A stretch of DNA of 64,000 bases from assembly GCA_019916065.1 (NCBI GenBank), contig CM034236.1, forward strand, positions 50,930,690 through 50,994,689, written 5' to 3'. Position numbers and translations under genes: made by a program. The first letter of the stretch is position 1; every line of letters begins with the position of its first letter. Of this stretch, positions 34,601 to 46,520 are shown in pieces. This DNA comes from Vitellaria paradoxa. Taxonomy: Eukaryota > Streptophyta > Magnoliopsida > Ericales > Sapotaceae. The notes beneath the pieces were generated by a model. The model made no database searches. It saw only the letters and a program-made list of their open reading frames with translations, and was not told the DNA's origin.

Positions 34601-37600
34601 TCAACTTAATTTTTGGTCTGCCGGTGGAGGCCTCCATGCTAGTTGATACTGGTTTATTAACACGGGCATGGTTCTTTGATTAGCAGTAGGATTTCCTCCA
34701 ATAAATAAAATTAATTATTACATTTATTAATATTAATATTAATTAATATGGCCTGAATTAAAAAAAAAAAGGAGTCATTTATCAAACGGTGTTTGCACGT
34801 GTGAACATTCATCGCTGTTTCTGTGCCTTCTGAAAGCACCAGGATCATCGAAATGGTCCTTATATCACACTGAGGAAGTAATTAATTGAGAATTTTGTAG
34901 ATAAAAGGAAAAGAAAAATATACATAGATACATATATATATATATATATAGATATATATTCTAATAGAAGTTATTATTTAGTGTATTTAAAAAATGTTGT
35001 GGTTTCTAAATCCAAGTCTGTGTTGTTAACTATCATAAACGCGGATATCATGTCAATATAAATGCAAATATAATAAAATAAAAAAAAATGAGGATTAGAC
35101 ACAGAAAAAATAACAAAAGAAGACAAAAAATTTTTAATACATGTCACACAAATTCTAAAATAATTTGAAATTACGTACAGGAACAGATTCAAGAAAAGTC
35201 CAATGAAAATAGTTACCTCCGCTGAATTAAAAAATTGTACTAAAATTCTATATATTAATTTTATTTTTTTCTTATAAGTTATACTTTTTTTTATATATTT
35301 TTTCTCTACTGTATTTTTACTTTTACTCTTATTTACTTTAAAAATATAATTTCACTTACACTAGTTATAAATTCTGATTCTGTCCCTGATTACATAGTAT
35401 GATTTCTTTGGTTATTTGAATGATAAAAAAGTATAAAAAAAATATAAAAAAATATTATAAAAGTGATATATAATAAAATCTAATTAGAAAAATTTTAAAA
35501 AATATGAATAATTTTTATAACTTTTGAAAACTTTTAATTTTTTTTTTTTTTTTAAAGGCGACACTACACATTTCTTTAAACGGGTCAAGAAAAGCGTGCC
35601 CTCGCGTTGGTCCAACTGCCGACCATCCGTATCATATAGCGTTGATGCAACCCCCCAAAATACCACGGTCATCCAGGTGGTCCAACCAAATCATAGGGGC
35701 TTTCGCATGGCTCGTAACTGCCTCTGTCCAACGTTTATCATCTTCACTTGATAATTTTATTGTAACGAATATCAACCATGCACTTACTCCAACAGAAAAC
35801 ATAAAAAAAATCAAAAGTAAATTTTTTTTATAAATTAATTTTTTATATGTTAATATATTTGTTTTTTAATTTATCAAATTTTTTCCCATCAATCTCCGGT
35901 CATTCCAAATACAAGCTGCTCGTAGTGAATTCTTAATTTCTTGATAGGACTATGCAGTCTTCGGTGAATTCTAAAAGTTTTTGTCTAGTAGGACCATCTT
36001 TTGAATTAGTTCAATTCCCGAGACATGTTCATTCACATGACATTAAACCCCCAGCTAATCAAATAACAGTGAGGCCATTGTCATTTTATGCAAGGTTGAC
36101 GAAGGCGCAGTGGGCTCCATAAAAAAGAAAATTATGTGTATACATTTTACACTTTGTGGAATTGAGTGTAAAGTAGCCACAATCAGAATTGACTCCATGC
36201 ATATAACACGATAAACACAAGGACATATCGGACTGATCAGGGAAACCGACCACACAAAAAAAAAAAAATAAAAGAGTGTTTCCTGGGTTGGATGGTGAAT
36301 AACTGAAGACAAATAATATGCACGGGAAGACAACTGAGCAGTCAAAAAGGCAATCAACCCCACAATAATTTGGAATCAAGCTCTGAATGATTGAGGCTTT
36401 GGATATATATATATATATATATATGAAGGACTGATATCAATGAGCACATATGGTCAATAAAAAAGCAATCAAAGTATTAAGAGTAGTATCAGAAAATTTG
36501 GTAAAGAGAAAATTATCAGAATGATTTGTGACAACTTTGACGGATTTGTGAATTTGAAAACATGAAGAATGCTACTTTAATTTTCTATAATTTTCAATTA
36601 GTAACTTGTGAAATGTGACAAAAACATTTTTGTAATAAAATTTAGTGTGTTATTATTTAAAAGTGATTGGGCCACAATGTATCCACACCATACATATGAT
36701 CAATATTTTTGGTCCAAAAAAAAAAAAAATCTAATTTGCATGGCACTACCTAATGAAAATAATAACTCACTAAAATAACATTTTATTAGACATGGTGTCA
36801 TTCCGAAATTATTCTTACAGCACCCAAAAAAAAAAAAGGTTAAATTGATAGAGAAGCATTTTTCAAGAATTAAGGCACCATTTGAATTAATGTGAACAGA
36901 GTCGCAAGAACATAATAAAAATATAAATTATACAACTCTAATTGATCAGCTTTCAGAACTTTCTTTCATAAAAAAAGTGCTTCAGTTAATAATGGAGGAA
37001 AAAAAAATGATCTAATGAGAAACATCAAGACAACTGCGATGTGGGGCTGAGGGTAGGTTTACATTGTTGTCGTCCGCGTCCCCACCGTACGTTAAATCAA
37101 CTGTCTGATCTGATGTGTTTTGTTCTATATTGTAAGTCATACATGCGCGTTCTGTTTGATTGAGGAGAACATTGATGGGATACGTGCATGTATTCGTCTT
37201 TTGGAATGCCATAGTTTTCCAAGAAAAATAAAATGATAAAGAATTATTACGCTGGTTTATAACTTTATAATGAGCATACTGCATGTTCAACTTTCTCGAA
37301 AGGGAGATGGACTCGCGGTTTGGATGAGTTATATAGACGCATTCTGAGTGCAGAGACTTCACTAATTCATTCCCAAGATTTAATTGTAGCGTAAGTACAC
37401 CAGGGAATGCTGCTGTATGTTGTTTTTCTTAATATCTAAGACCGTGGCTACGTTTGTTTGGATGTAAAAACAAACAAACAGGAGCATAAATTTCCTAATA
37501 TTCTAATGTTTTTCCTTATTATATATATACTTAGAACCTGCAGCTAGTCTTTTTTTTTTTTTTTTTTGAAACTCGCAGCTAGTCATTTTTTAGTTCCACT

Positions 37601-37823
37601 TATGATCAGTATGTTGTCTTTCCCTACAGACTACGGACATCTCAAATTAAACTCATCAAAAATTAATTTAGTTCTGCTGCAAATCCCCCCCTATAACCCT
37701 ATGCATAATAACTGCATTTAATTCCAGTCAAGTAATGAAATTGACAGAGATATGAAATACCTTTAACCGAGAACACTTGATATATATATATATATTTTTT
37801 TTTTCATATTTTCATCATGTATG

Positions 37824-37863
<40 letters not shown>

Positions 37864-38610
37864 TCTATATAAATAATTAGAAGAAGATGAGCTCCATTAG
37901 CAGTGAGTGAGAAACTAATATCTGAAAATTATGTTATTTTTACTGATCGTGATCCCTGATCAATGATAATGGACATAGTCACATGGTGAACATGCATCGC
38001 GGTAAATGGTTGCGCTCATCTAGCTAGCTAGTAATTAATTCTCAGGTCACCTATGGCTTTGGACTCCAACCTCCATCACTTTCTTTCTATTATTATACAT
38101 GCCTCTACTGTACATAAAATTCTGGTATGTTACATGATGATATATCACATCGTTCCTTCCCTCCAATTAAGCTTCCATAGCAAAGTGGAACACAAACAAT
38201 CAGGATGTCTAGCCATATATATCCTTTTGCATTTCCCTGATTCTTTAACTACGCCCATGGCAAAGGATAGCTTTAAAACCATCAACAATCCAAGTCTATA
38301 TGCGGTGGTAGCTAGATTCTAGTGTAAATCCTTCAAGTTATTCTATATCCTATAAGATATGTTTACTCGAACCATCTGCTTTTTTATTTTTGATCATGAG
38401 CGTGAGGTCCACCTCTGCTTGTGAAAACAAGTACTGATATGTACATATGTATGGGAATGGATTGTTTAGTACTAGATATTACTCAAGCCTGATGCATTTC
38501 CCAACCCACAAGCATGAGAATTATTTTGCCCCAATATAACTATATACCATAAATGCAATCAATTGTACGTGTTTGTGTCAAAAGGCACGCGTTGAATTGA
38601 AATTAAGATT
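34601..38610. other. Intergenic DNA, no supported gene
   Basis: Mostly AT-rich. GC-richer islands at 35555-35760 and 36060-36360 and an open minus frame at 37012-37362 were examined; none gave a recognisable protein or exon structure. Several (AT)n and (CT)n tracts occur (36402-36424, 37828-37862). Confidence 0.4.
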
Positions 38611-38616
38611 AACAAT

Positions 38617-38730
38617 GATTATATATAGAGTCTTAAACCTCACTATAGAGCAATGAGAGCCCATTAAGTCTCCTTTATACCCCATCAATTAACCCGCTGG
38701 CTATGGTCTTCCATCTCCATCCAGCTGTCA
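38617..38730 (+). promoter_or_regulatory. Possible core promoter and leader of the small Cys-rich ORF
   Basis: A TATA-like ATTATATATAGAG (38617-38629) stands about 100 bp before the ORF start. The leader contains a five-codon upstream ORF (ATGAGAGCCCATTAA, near 38652) and an out-of-frame ATG at about 38703. Suggestive only. Confidence 0.3.
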
Positions 38731-38955
38731 ATGGAAAGGGCTAGCACTTGCACAAGTTGCCCCGACCCCTGCTTTTGCAAAGCTAGCTTTCTCGAGTCCG
38801 GGGTCCAGAAACTACCGGCGGTGAAAAAGGACACCCGCAGAGCGTCAAAGCTCCTAAATTGTTTTGCAGCCGCTTTTTTCATGTCCCTAGAGCGATGCTC
38901 TTGCATTCATATTGACGCCGAAGATGATTCTTCAGATGATCCTGATCATGTATAG
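38731..38955 (+). CDS. Possible small Cys-rich protein, 74 aa, unknown
   Basis: A GC-richer open frame in AT-rich DNA: MERASTCTSCPDPCFCKASF at the start, a basic middle (VKKDTRRASKLLNCFAAAFF), then MSLERCSCIHIDAEDDSSDD near the acidic C-terminus. Seven Cys residues, four clustered at the N-terminus; no signal peptide. The LLNCFAAAFFMSLERCSC segment looks like a real conserved helix rather than random translation, and a TATA-like box lies upstream. A minus-strand frame (38685-38906) covers the same DNA and is less protein-like. I do not recognise the family; it may also be non-coding. Confidence 0.4.
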   Translation: MERASTCTSCPDPCFCKASFLESGVQKLPAVKKDTRRASKLLNCFAAAFFMSLERCSCIHIDAEDDSSDDPDHV

Positions 38956-39342
38956 TTGGCCGTTTATTTACAACAATAAGAATCTCTGCAAGACATCAGG
39001 GCTGAAGAGGGGATGAATTCAGGGATGGAGAAGGAGATAATAGATGGTATATATTAATACCTAAAGACAAGGTATAAGTCAGATTCAATAAGTAAATGTA
39101 TGTATGTGATTCTGTAATGCTGCATGGTACGTAGTTGGTGCATTATCAACTTTAGTCTTCATGTTGTCATGGTTAATATATACAATTCATGAAAAGCTTG
39201 AAATATATATATATATATATATGTTCCCTAGCCTTGGTCATTGAAGTACTCTTCTTGATTGCGGTGGTGTATAAGCATCCGAGAGAAAATGAATTTTGTT
39301 CCTCTCACCTCATATATATACATATTATTTTGATTTAACCTC

Positions 39343-39500
39343 TGTTAGGAGTGACAAAAAATTTTAAAAAATAATAAAAAATTATTAAAAAATTTTAAAA
39401 ATTATTAATTTTTTATCTCAGTACATGAATTACGAATTCATAATTTATTTCACTTATTTTATTTTATCTTACCTTTTGTAACTTTAAATGCACCCTTAAT
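39343..39500 (-). repeat. Dispersed MITE-like repeat, copy 7
   Basis: Left CTGTTAGGAGTGACAAAAAA, core CATGAATTACGAATTCATAA, right GTAACTTTAAATGCACCC. Confidence 0.6.
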
Positions 39501-40349
39501 GTTAAAAACATGTCCAACTATATGTCTGAAGGAAGGAATTCTAAATTAGAAAAAGTAAATTTAAAAATTTTGGAATTTAAAGGTGGCGTGCAGTTTAAAA
39601 TTTAAATGCAAGCTCATATTATTGATGTCCTGACTTGTTATAATTTTGCTGCAAAATTGTATGTTCTGTGTTTACTGATCGTACCCATTTTTTTTTTTTG
39701 TTTCACTTATTCTATATAACCTATATATCTTCTAGCACGACCCATATATGTAATTTTACTAATTTACCCCTTCATACTTTTTACTCTTTAAATTGTCATC
39801 ATCTTATCATAATCCTGGATTCGCAGCCGGTACCATGATGGCATTTGATTTGCAAAAGGACAATGTAATGAGTTTTCTGAATCTTACAGTGTCTTCTTAG
39901 CAGACTTACCAATGCTTTATCGTACCATACCATACGGGGCGGCATGTATAGTATCATACGAAAAAATATAACAAAACAATATGCGTTCTATTTTGACAAT
40001 TGTGCCATTATATTTTGGTTTGTACCATTTTTTTTTTTTTTTGATTCATTCTGATACTTCTCGTTTTTGCATTAATTTGTTTTTTTTTTTTTAATTTTAG
40101 CATTCCGTATTGCAATTTTTTATTTTACTTAAGGACCAAGAATTACAAATAAAATTTCTTTTGATTTATTACTCATATATATATATATATATATACACAC
40201 ACACCCTTATTTTTCCATTTATGTGAAATTAACCTTGTTAATTAAATTAGTGGTCAATCAATATGAAAATATAAAACATGTTATAGACAACTTTTATTCC
40301 TATAGAAAGGTGTAACAAATGAGTACAATGTAAGATTTAATTGAATTAT

Positions 40350-40492
40350 ATGTTTGGAGTAACATAAAGTAAGATAAAATGAGATAATTTGTAGGATTCG
40401 TAATTCGTGCAGTGAGATAAAAAGTGAAAAATTTTTAAAATTTTTAAAATTTTTTAATAATTTTTAATAAATCAAACGCAACATACAAAAAG
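40350..40492 (+). repeat. Dispersed MITE-like repeat, copy 8
   Basis: Forward copy close to the family average: TGTTTGGAGTAACATAAAGT, then TTCGTAATTCGTGCAGTGAG, ending AATAAATCAAACGCAAC. Confidence 0.6.
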
Positions 40493-40727
40493 TAGCCCAA
40501 AATATTAAAAAAAATGATCTAATGGACCTTGCAACATGTTTACTATTGATTAAAAAATAAAATGATCATTTGGGTCTCACTTACCATATATGTAGATGGT
40601 TGGGCCTTCAGTCCGTAAACATCCTCTTCATGCGTTGAGTGGCAGGAACAAGATTGGGCTCATCACAATTCCTTCTCTTTTTCTATTTCTTATTTTTTTT
40701 AACGAGAAAAATATTTATCTACAAATA

Positions 40728-40758
<31 letters not shown>

Positions 40759-42822
40759 TCTATCAAAATGATAGTTCAGTCCTGTAATAGACATATACTT
40801 TAGTGAACTTTTCTATTTAAAGTGATTAGCTTCCCCTCCCCCACCAAAAAAAAAAAAAAAAAAACACATCATTCATGGATATTTGAAGGATAATGTATTT
40901 GAGTGAGAACGTACTCCACAAACGGACTCTTCGTCCTGAGTTTTGTTTATCTCAAATTCACAATCCATTCTCACTGTATATTAAAGCAATATCAAAAACT
41001 GATTATAGCATATTAGCATCAATGGAAGGAACAACCTGACTCATTCGATAATTGAACAACCCTCTCAAACAGACACACACACATCTCTTAATCAAGAATA
41101 AGAGCACAAGATTAACCAAGAAGCCAAGATACTTGAATTGGACATAGAGACAGGAGTGATGAGGTAGAAAGGCCGATGAGTTCCCCAAGTCCAGCTTTTC
41201 CTGATGCAGTACTGGAACATATCTCCATCCATGGCTGGTTCTTTTTTATCTGTAGGGGAATTCATCACTTCGATCGGATAGTGACGATCCACAACCACAA
41301 CCATCTTGTCTTGAGCTGCAACAATTGGAGACGAGTGATGATACTGAGAGATCAAAATTAAGCATGTAGTTCATCAAAAGAAAATTGTCACCCCAAAACT
41401 GGAATGCTCAAGACGAATGGCGCAAAAAAACAAGAATTAGTTTGAACTAAAATTAAACCTAATTAAACGTCCAGTCACCTTAATGAACAATAATCACACG
41501 TTAACATTTGAAATTACTCTAAATTAAGCACGAAGGACCAATAAACGAATAATTTTGATCCATCTACCTCAAATTCGGAAAAATGAAAAAATTTACTAAA
41601 ACTCCCCAATTTCAAAAGTTTGAATCTTTAACCCAAAAAAAAAGCAAACAAACACTATTATCCAAACTAATTATCAAATTTATTAATTAAAATGGTTTAA
41701 ATTTTTAATAATTGATCAAAAATAAATACTAAATATTACAAAAATAGTTAATAATCCCATATATGGGTAGAATATTTTCCATGTGGAACATCAGATATAT
41801 GTGATTAATTTAGACCATTCATGTGAGCCCCTCCATCTCCATGCGTGCTAAAGAAGGAGGAAACACTGGTTAACTAGTGGTCACTTCTTTGTCCATGATT
41901 TTTTATTGAATAATCTTATTTTTTCCTAAATTTATTGTGAAAAGGATGCTGTCACTTTTAAAGTAATAATTCACTAGCTGACATATATATTTTATTTCAT
42001 AAATACCATCACTACAACATTTTCATTTTATTGATAAAAAAATTTTTTAAAACATCAATTTTCTTTTTTGCTTTTGCAATTGATTTTTCTTTGGTGTTAG
42101 CTTCAGCCTAGTCTCCTCTCTTCTGTTAGCATGTTCTTTCTTTTACCTATTTTTCTCAGTAATTAAGTGGAATCCCATCTTCAGATTAAACACCAAATTC
42201 GGGAAATTATTTGGAGATCCGATCTACCAAACCACAGACCTACCTAGCTTTATCTCTCTCTCTCTCTCTGTCTCTCTCTCAACCCAAAAAAATAAAAAGG
42301 TCTCTCCAACGAGGGTACCCTTCACACATGAAGCCTGCTCCAAAGTCTTTTAAGAAATGAATAAACTCAAAAATTACACGCGCGCGCACACACATACAAT
42401 CACTCTTTCTCTCTCTCAATTTTATACTTTATAACGTAACAGAGTTTGATGGACTTTACCAACTTTTCTAAGGTGGGAGCTACGAGGAAGGAATATTCTC
42501 AAATCGTGAAAGAAGAAATAAATAAATAAAATTGTATGCATCAAATTAATGTTGTATTACAATAACTTTTTCAATTACGTGTCAGTCCTTTATCAGCAAA
42601 TACTTTGCGTATGACCACTAAGATATTGTTCCAATCACACAGATGTCCCCCACAGAGAGATAGAGGGAATCGAGGAATAGGAAAAAGAAGAGTAGAGTAA
42701 AAAGGACGAGCAATCGTTTAACCAATGTGTTTACTATTATTTTTAAAATCTAATTTGAGTGTCCGTCTCGTGCTAACCATTTGTCATCCTACAATTAATC
42801 CGGAGTTTGTGTTTTGAGACCG

Positions 42823-42976
42823 TTTGGAGCAAAAAAAAAAAAAAAAAACTCAAAAAAATTCAAAAAAAAAAAACTTTAAAAATTTTCAAATCTCTCTAAT
42901 CAAAATTTGTCACATATTATTTTTACATCACATCAACCTCAAAAGTTAAGTTTTTTTAAACTTCCAAACACCCCCT
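42823..42976. repeat. Small TIR repeat, about 154 bp
   Basis: ACCGTTTGGAGCAAAA at the left and ACTTCCAAACACCCCC at the right are imperfect inverted ends; A-rich interior. Confidence 0.4.
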
Positions 42977-43499
42977 TGTCGGCTTCTCCAAATTCTTTTC
43001 GGCCTTCCATCCTTTGAAGTATATCTTCTAAAGAAAAGGTAGTTGAGTTAGTTCAGAAGGCGGGTTGAAGAGTCTGAGATCAATAGGTTCCGAGTTTGAT
43101 TCTAGAGGATCATTTAACAATCTTCTCAACTGAGTTTGTCAATCAAGACTTACTTAAACTGATTTATCTCTTCATAATTTTTTATCGATTAGAGTCATAA
43201 AATAAATTTCACCTAATACGTACTCATATACTCATAAATAACGACTATAGGTATCTCTCCGAATTCAGGGTATATCTTCTAGTGAAGCGAGCTATGAACA
43301 ATTAATTGTTCCCTGTCCAAAGAAAGAGCCGTCAAAATAGTTTTCCCGTTGAAAAATTAACGGCTATTTTAATTGAAGTCTTATCTGCGTACCAGCTTCT
43401 CGATAGAGTGAAGAGTGAAAAAAAAAACGAGGGTGGCTGGACATGTGGCTGCCCAGAAACACGAGGAAAAAGACTAAGAAGCCGGCTTTGAAGCTCATG

Positions 43500-44128
43500 A
43501 TGAGGCAGGAAAGTGAAAGTCGACAACCCGTCGCTATCAGCGCGCCGAGCCGGCGGACCAACCAACGTGGCTCCACGTAGGCAACTTTACAAGCTATTGG
43601 CCGCTCGCACGCTTACACCCATGGGCTTCGACACGTTTCCTGTGGGTCCCAGGGTTTTTGTTTCTTCATGGCCAAGGCAAATTACCTATCTTTCTCAAGG
43701 GCCCGCCATCCTTATTATGACGGCGTGTTCAATTAATAAAAATTTAATCAAAAAATTTAGTAAAAATATAAAAATTTAATGTAAAAAAATATATGATAAA
43801 ATTTAGTTAAAATATAAGATAAAAAATTAATAAATTTTAATTAATTTTATCTAATCAAACACCTACGCATGATGACTTCCCCCTGACTAGTTTCTCTCTA
43901 TCTGGCTCTCTCTCTCAAAGCCCCCAGCGGGTACCCCACCATTTTTAGTGCTAACCTGACTCAAAAGTTACTGCCCCTTAAACAAAACATGTTTTTGGAC
44001 CAAAATGACCCCAGGTGGGGTCCACACTCACTCCCCCTTCCCCGCCATAAATACCACTCCCCTACCCATCGTTCCTTCCCTTTCCTCTTCCGACCTTTCC
44101 CCCCTCATTTATAAGAAGTTTTCCGGCC
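43500..44128 (+). promoter_or_regulatory. Promoter region and short 5'UTR of the bZIP gene
   Basis: GC-richer DNA with two ACGT cores (CAACGTGGCTCCACGTAG, about 43564-43580) of the type plant bZIP proteins bind, then a TATA-like CCATAAATACC (44045-44055) about 75 bp before the ATG. A small TIR element (43725-43864) separates the two. Pyrimidine-rich leader with no upstream ATG, unlike the long uORF leaders of some S1 bZIP genes. Confidence 0.45.
43725..43864. repeat. Small TIR element in the bZIP promoter
   Basis: The left end GTGTTCAATTAATAAAAATT and the complement of the right end (GTGTTTGATTAGATAAAATT) are inverted repeats around an AT-rich interior of about 100 bp. Confidence 0.55.
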
Positions 44129-44806
44129 ATGCTGTCTGCTTTTCCGGCCATGCCGTCAACTGACGGACTGTTCGGAATCCAGTTTCCGGCTTTCGATGGC
44201 GGTTTTCCGTCATGGGAATGCCAAGAACCTCTTTTTGCCTTTGAACAGCAAGAACCGGCCCTTTTGTCCAATAAACCTCAAGAACCGGATGGGTCCAATT
44301 CCGGTTCAGACGACTCCAACCCAAAGCCTGTTTCTTCAAACTCTGGTTCGGATGAACCGAACCGCAATAATAACAACAATTCTGGCTCCGGGTCGGACGA
44401 ACCAAACCGCAATAATACCAACAATTCCGGCTCCGGATCGGACGAACCAAACCGGGAGGCTACGGTTATTGACGAGCGAAAGCGCAGGCGGATGATATCG
44501 AACCGGGAGTCGGCAAGGCGGTCCCGCATGCGAAAACAGAAACATTTGGAGAACCTGAGGAACCAGGTGAACCGGCTCAGAGTTGGGAACCGGGAACTGA
44601 TGAACCGGCTGCGTTTGGTTACGCGCTACTCCTTACTGGTGCAGACAGATAACGATCGGCTCCAGTCGGAATCTGTTATTCTCCAGGAGAAACTATGGGC
44701 CGCATACCAAGTTTTGCTGGTTCGGGAACTTCAACAGTTCTCTCCCTCTGCATGGCCATGCAATACTATTACGCCCATCAATCAACAAAACCCACCTTCA
44801 TCATGA
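44129..44806 (+). CDS. Group S-type bZIP transcription factor, 225 aa, single exon
   Basis: An intact intronless frame. Basic region at residues 116-138 with the bZIP signature N125-x7-R133 inside SNRESARRSRMRKQKHLENL. The zipper then has heptad leucines at 143, 150, 157, 178 and 185, with Val at 164 and 171. Length, lack of introns, and the basic region near the middle with a long zipper fit plant group S bZIPs (relatives of AtbZIP42/43/48), which bind ACGT or ACTCAT elements as homo- or heterodimers in the nucleus. Residues 68-110 are a three-unit repeat of SGSGSDEPNRNN type, coded by DNA repeats of about 45 bp. Two in-frame ATGs (44129, 44150) each follow TTTTCCGGCC; the first is annotated. 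Assignment to a particular orthologue is not possible here. Confidence 0.93.
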   Translation: MLSAFPAMPSTDGLFGIQFPAFDGGFPSWECQEPLFAFEQQEPALLSNKPQEPDGSNSGSDDSNPKPVSSNSGSDEPNRNNNNNSGSGSDEPNRNNTNNSGSGSDEPNREATVIDERKRRRMISNRESARRSRMRKQKHLENLRNQVNRLRVGNRELMNRLRLVTRYSLLVQTDNDRLQSESVILQEKLWAAYQVLLVRELQQFSPSAWPCNTITPINQQNPPSS

Positions 44807-44855
44807 CAAATAATTTTATCACAAAAGAACCACCTCTAAATTAAAGATGATCAAA

Positions 44856-44858
<3 letters not shown>

Positions 44859-44892
<34 letters not shown>

Positions 44893-44907
44893 GTGTGTGT
44901 GTGTGTG
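44859..44907. repeat. Compound (CT)n(GT)n microsatellite
   Basis: About 30 bp of CT followed by GTGTGTGT in the probable 3'UTR of the bZIP gene. Confidence 0.9.
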
Positions 44908-46129
44908 TATAAACTAAAAAGACAGGTAAGGATGGGTTTCCAAAGAAAAATTTTTGGATTCGAGTGTTTGCAAAATGGTAGTTTTCATCAAAACCAGAAT
45001 TTATCATTGTGTAAAGATTCGGAAGCTAATGTTTTGTCCACTATTAGATTAATTAGTCACTTGATGTACTAGTTGTTGCTTTTTCCACTTTAAAGCTTTA
45101 TCAAAAGTTATGTCGACATATACGTACATGTATATATGTAAATGTTAACTTTCATTTGCATACACTATGCATTAAAATCAACTCATAGCTTTATTAATAA
45201 TTTGGTGCGGCCTCTGAATAATTTCATCACACGCTAAAATGCACGCAAATTATTCAATCATATATTTGGCGCTTAATTTGTGAGTTTCGCCCTCAATAGC
45301 AATGTTAACTGACCGCCTCACATATGGACAGTTCAATAAACCCTAAATATAAGAGCGTGCTGCATCCTTTTACCTGATAGGTCCAGAATCGTATTTACAG
45401 AAAACTTTAAAATTAAATAATAGAATTTTTTAAATTCCACTATCTACTTAGTTTTTTTTTTTTTTTTAAATAAGAAAGGAAAATTAGTTTTAAATTTTGA
45501 AGAGTGTTAATTAATTGACTAGTAATTAAATAAAGTGAATTGTAAAAATTAAACTAAATTAAAATTTAAAAATTTAAATTACTTCCATTCTAATCAATAG
45601 AAAAGTAAGATTCAAAATTAAACTACACTAAAACAATGAAACTAATAAAACTATGCATTTAAGATAATTAAAGATCTTAATCTAATCTATAAATTCGAGT
45701 GAATTTCTTATTCACTAATTAGATGCATTTTCTTATCTCAGTTTGTGACTTACGTATAAGAAAAGCAAACGAGAGTTATCATCGTTAAAATAATTATTCC
45801 AAAACACAAGTTTAGAATCACATTTAGGATAAAAAAAACTAAAAAGATATTTGATAAGTTCGTATTTGATTGTTTATTTCAAAATATGAAGAAAATTTTA
45901 ATCAAGTAACGTTATCAGGGATTTCAACGAAATGTGATTAAAATTACAAGTTTCGAAAGCTTTTAAAAAGAAAAAAGAAGAAAATTTAGAAAAAAGAACC
46001 CCAGCATACAAGTTTTACGTTGTATATTAGGATTCAATCACATCCAATCATTAAATAAGAATCCATCCATCATTAATAGGTTGAATCGAGATAAACAAAC
46101 TAGCCTTACATAAATTTAACGTAAACAAA

Positions 46130-46520
46130 ATACACAAAAGAGCGAATAGATAAAGAATAAAACTTCATTGAATCCGAGAAGAAAAGATAATACTATATTT
46201 CGAAGTAAAGCTATAACAAAATTTACAAACAACAAAATACAAATCACTTAAAAAAAACTAAACTAAAACTCTCTAAAGTATATTCTGGAATTCTGGAAGA
46301 ATATATTGAAAAGCATTTCATTATGACTGACAAAATAACATATTTATAGAATAAACTAAAAACCCTAAACCTAAAAAGTCCATGCAAATTAGTCGTTGGT
46401 GTTCGGACCGTCCAACTGGGGTGTCCGAATAGGAAAGAGGGTCAATCTCAAATTCGGTTTTTATTCCTTTTTCTCCAACTATCTCTTTGTTGCTGTCTGG
46501 ACCAAGCGTCAAAGTGTCCG
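46130..46520 (-). mobile_element. Possible LTR relic
   Basis: On the minus strand the sequence reads TCCGGACA and CGGACGGTCCGAACACC-like phrases, then a TATA box (TTCTATAAATATG, about 46340) and downstream AATGAAGTTTTATTC, an arrangement like an LTR U3-R region. No partner LTR or coding sequence was seen. Confidence 0.3.

Larger units (their letters stand above)
38956..43499. other. Intergenic DNA with small repeats
   Basis: No firmly supported gene. Contains two dispersed MITE-like copies, a small TIR repeat at 42823-42976 and several microsatellites ((CT)n at 42254-42281). Overlapping open frames on both strands at 41003-41361 lie in a GC-richer patch but neither product is recognised. Confidence 0.4.

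Noticed and set aside
37012..37362. 116-codon minus-strand open frame
   Set aside because: No recognisable domain, splice context or compositional support.
38040..38060. TTCTCAGGTCACC resembles the miR398 core
   Set aside because: No complementary arm was found upstream or downstream to form the precursor hairpin; chance match of 13 bases.
41003..41361. Overlapping open frames on both strands, one starting MSSPSPAFPDAVLEH, reminiscent of an F-box start
   Set aside because: The similarity ends after about 14 residues and no exon structure or conserved motif follows.
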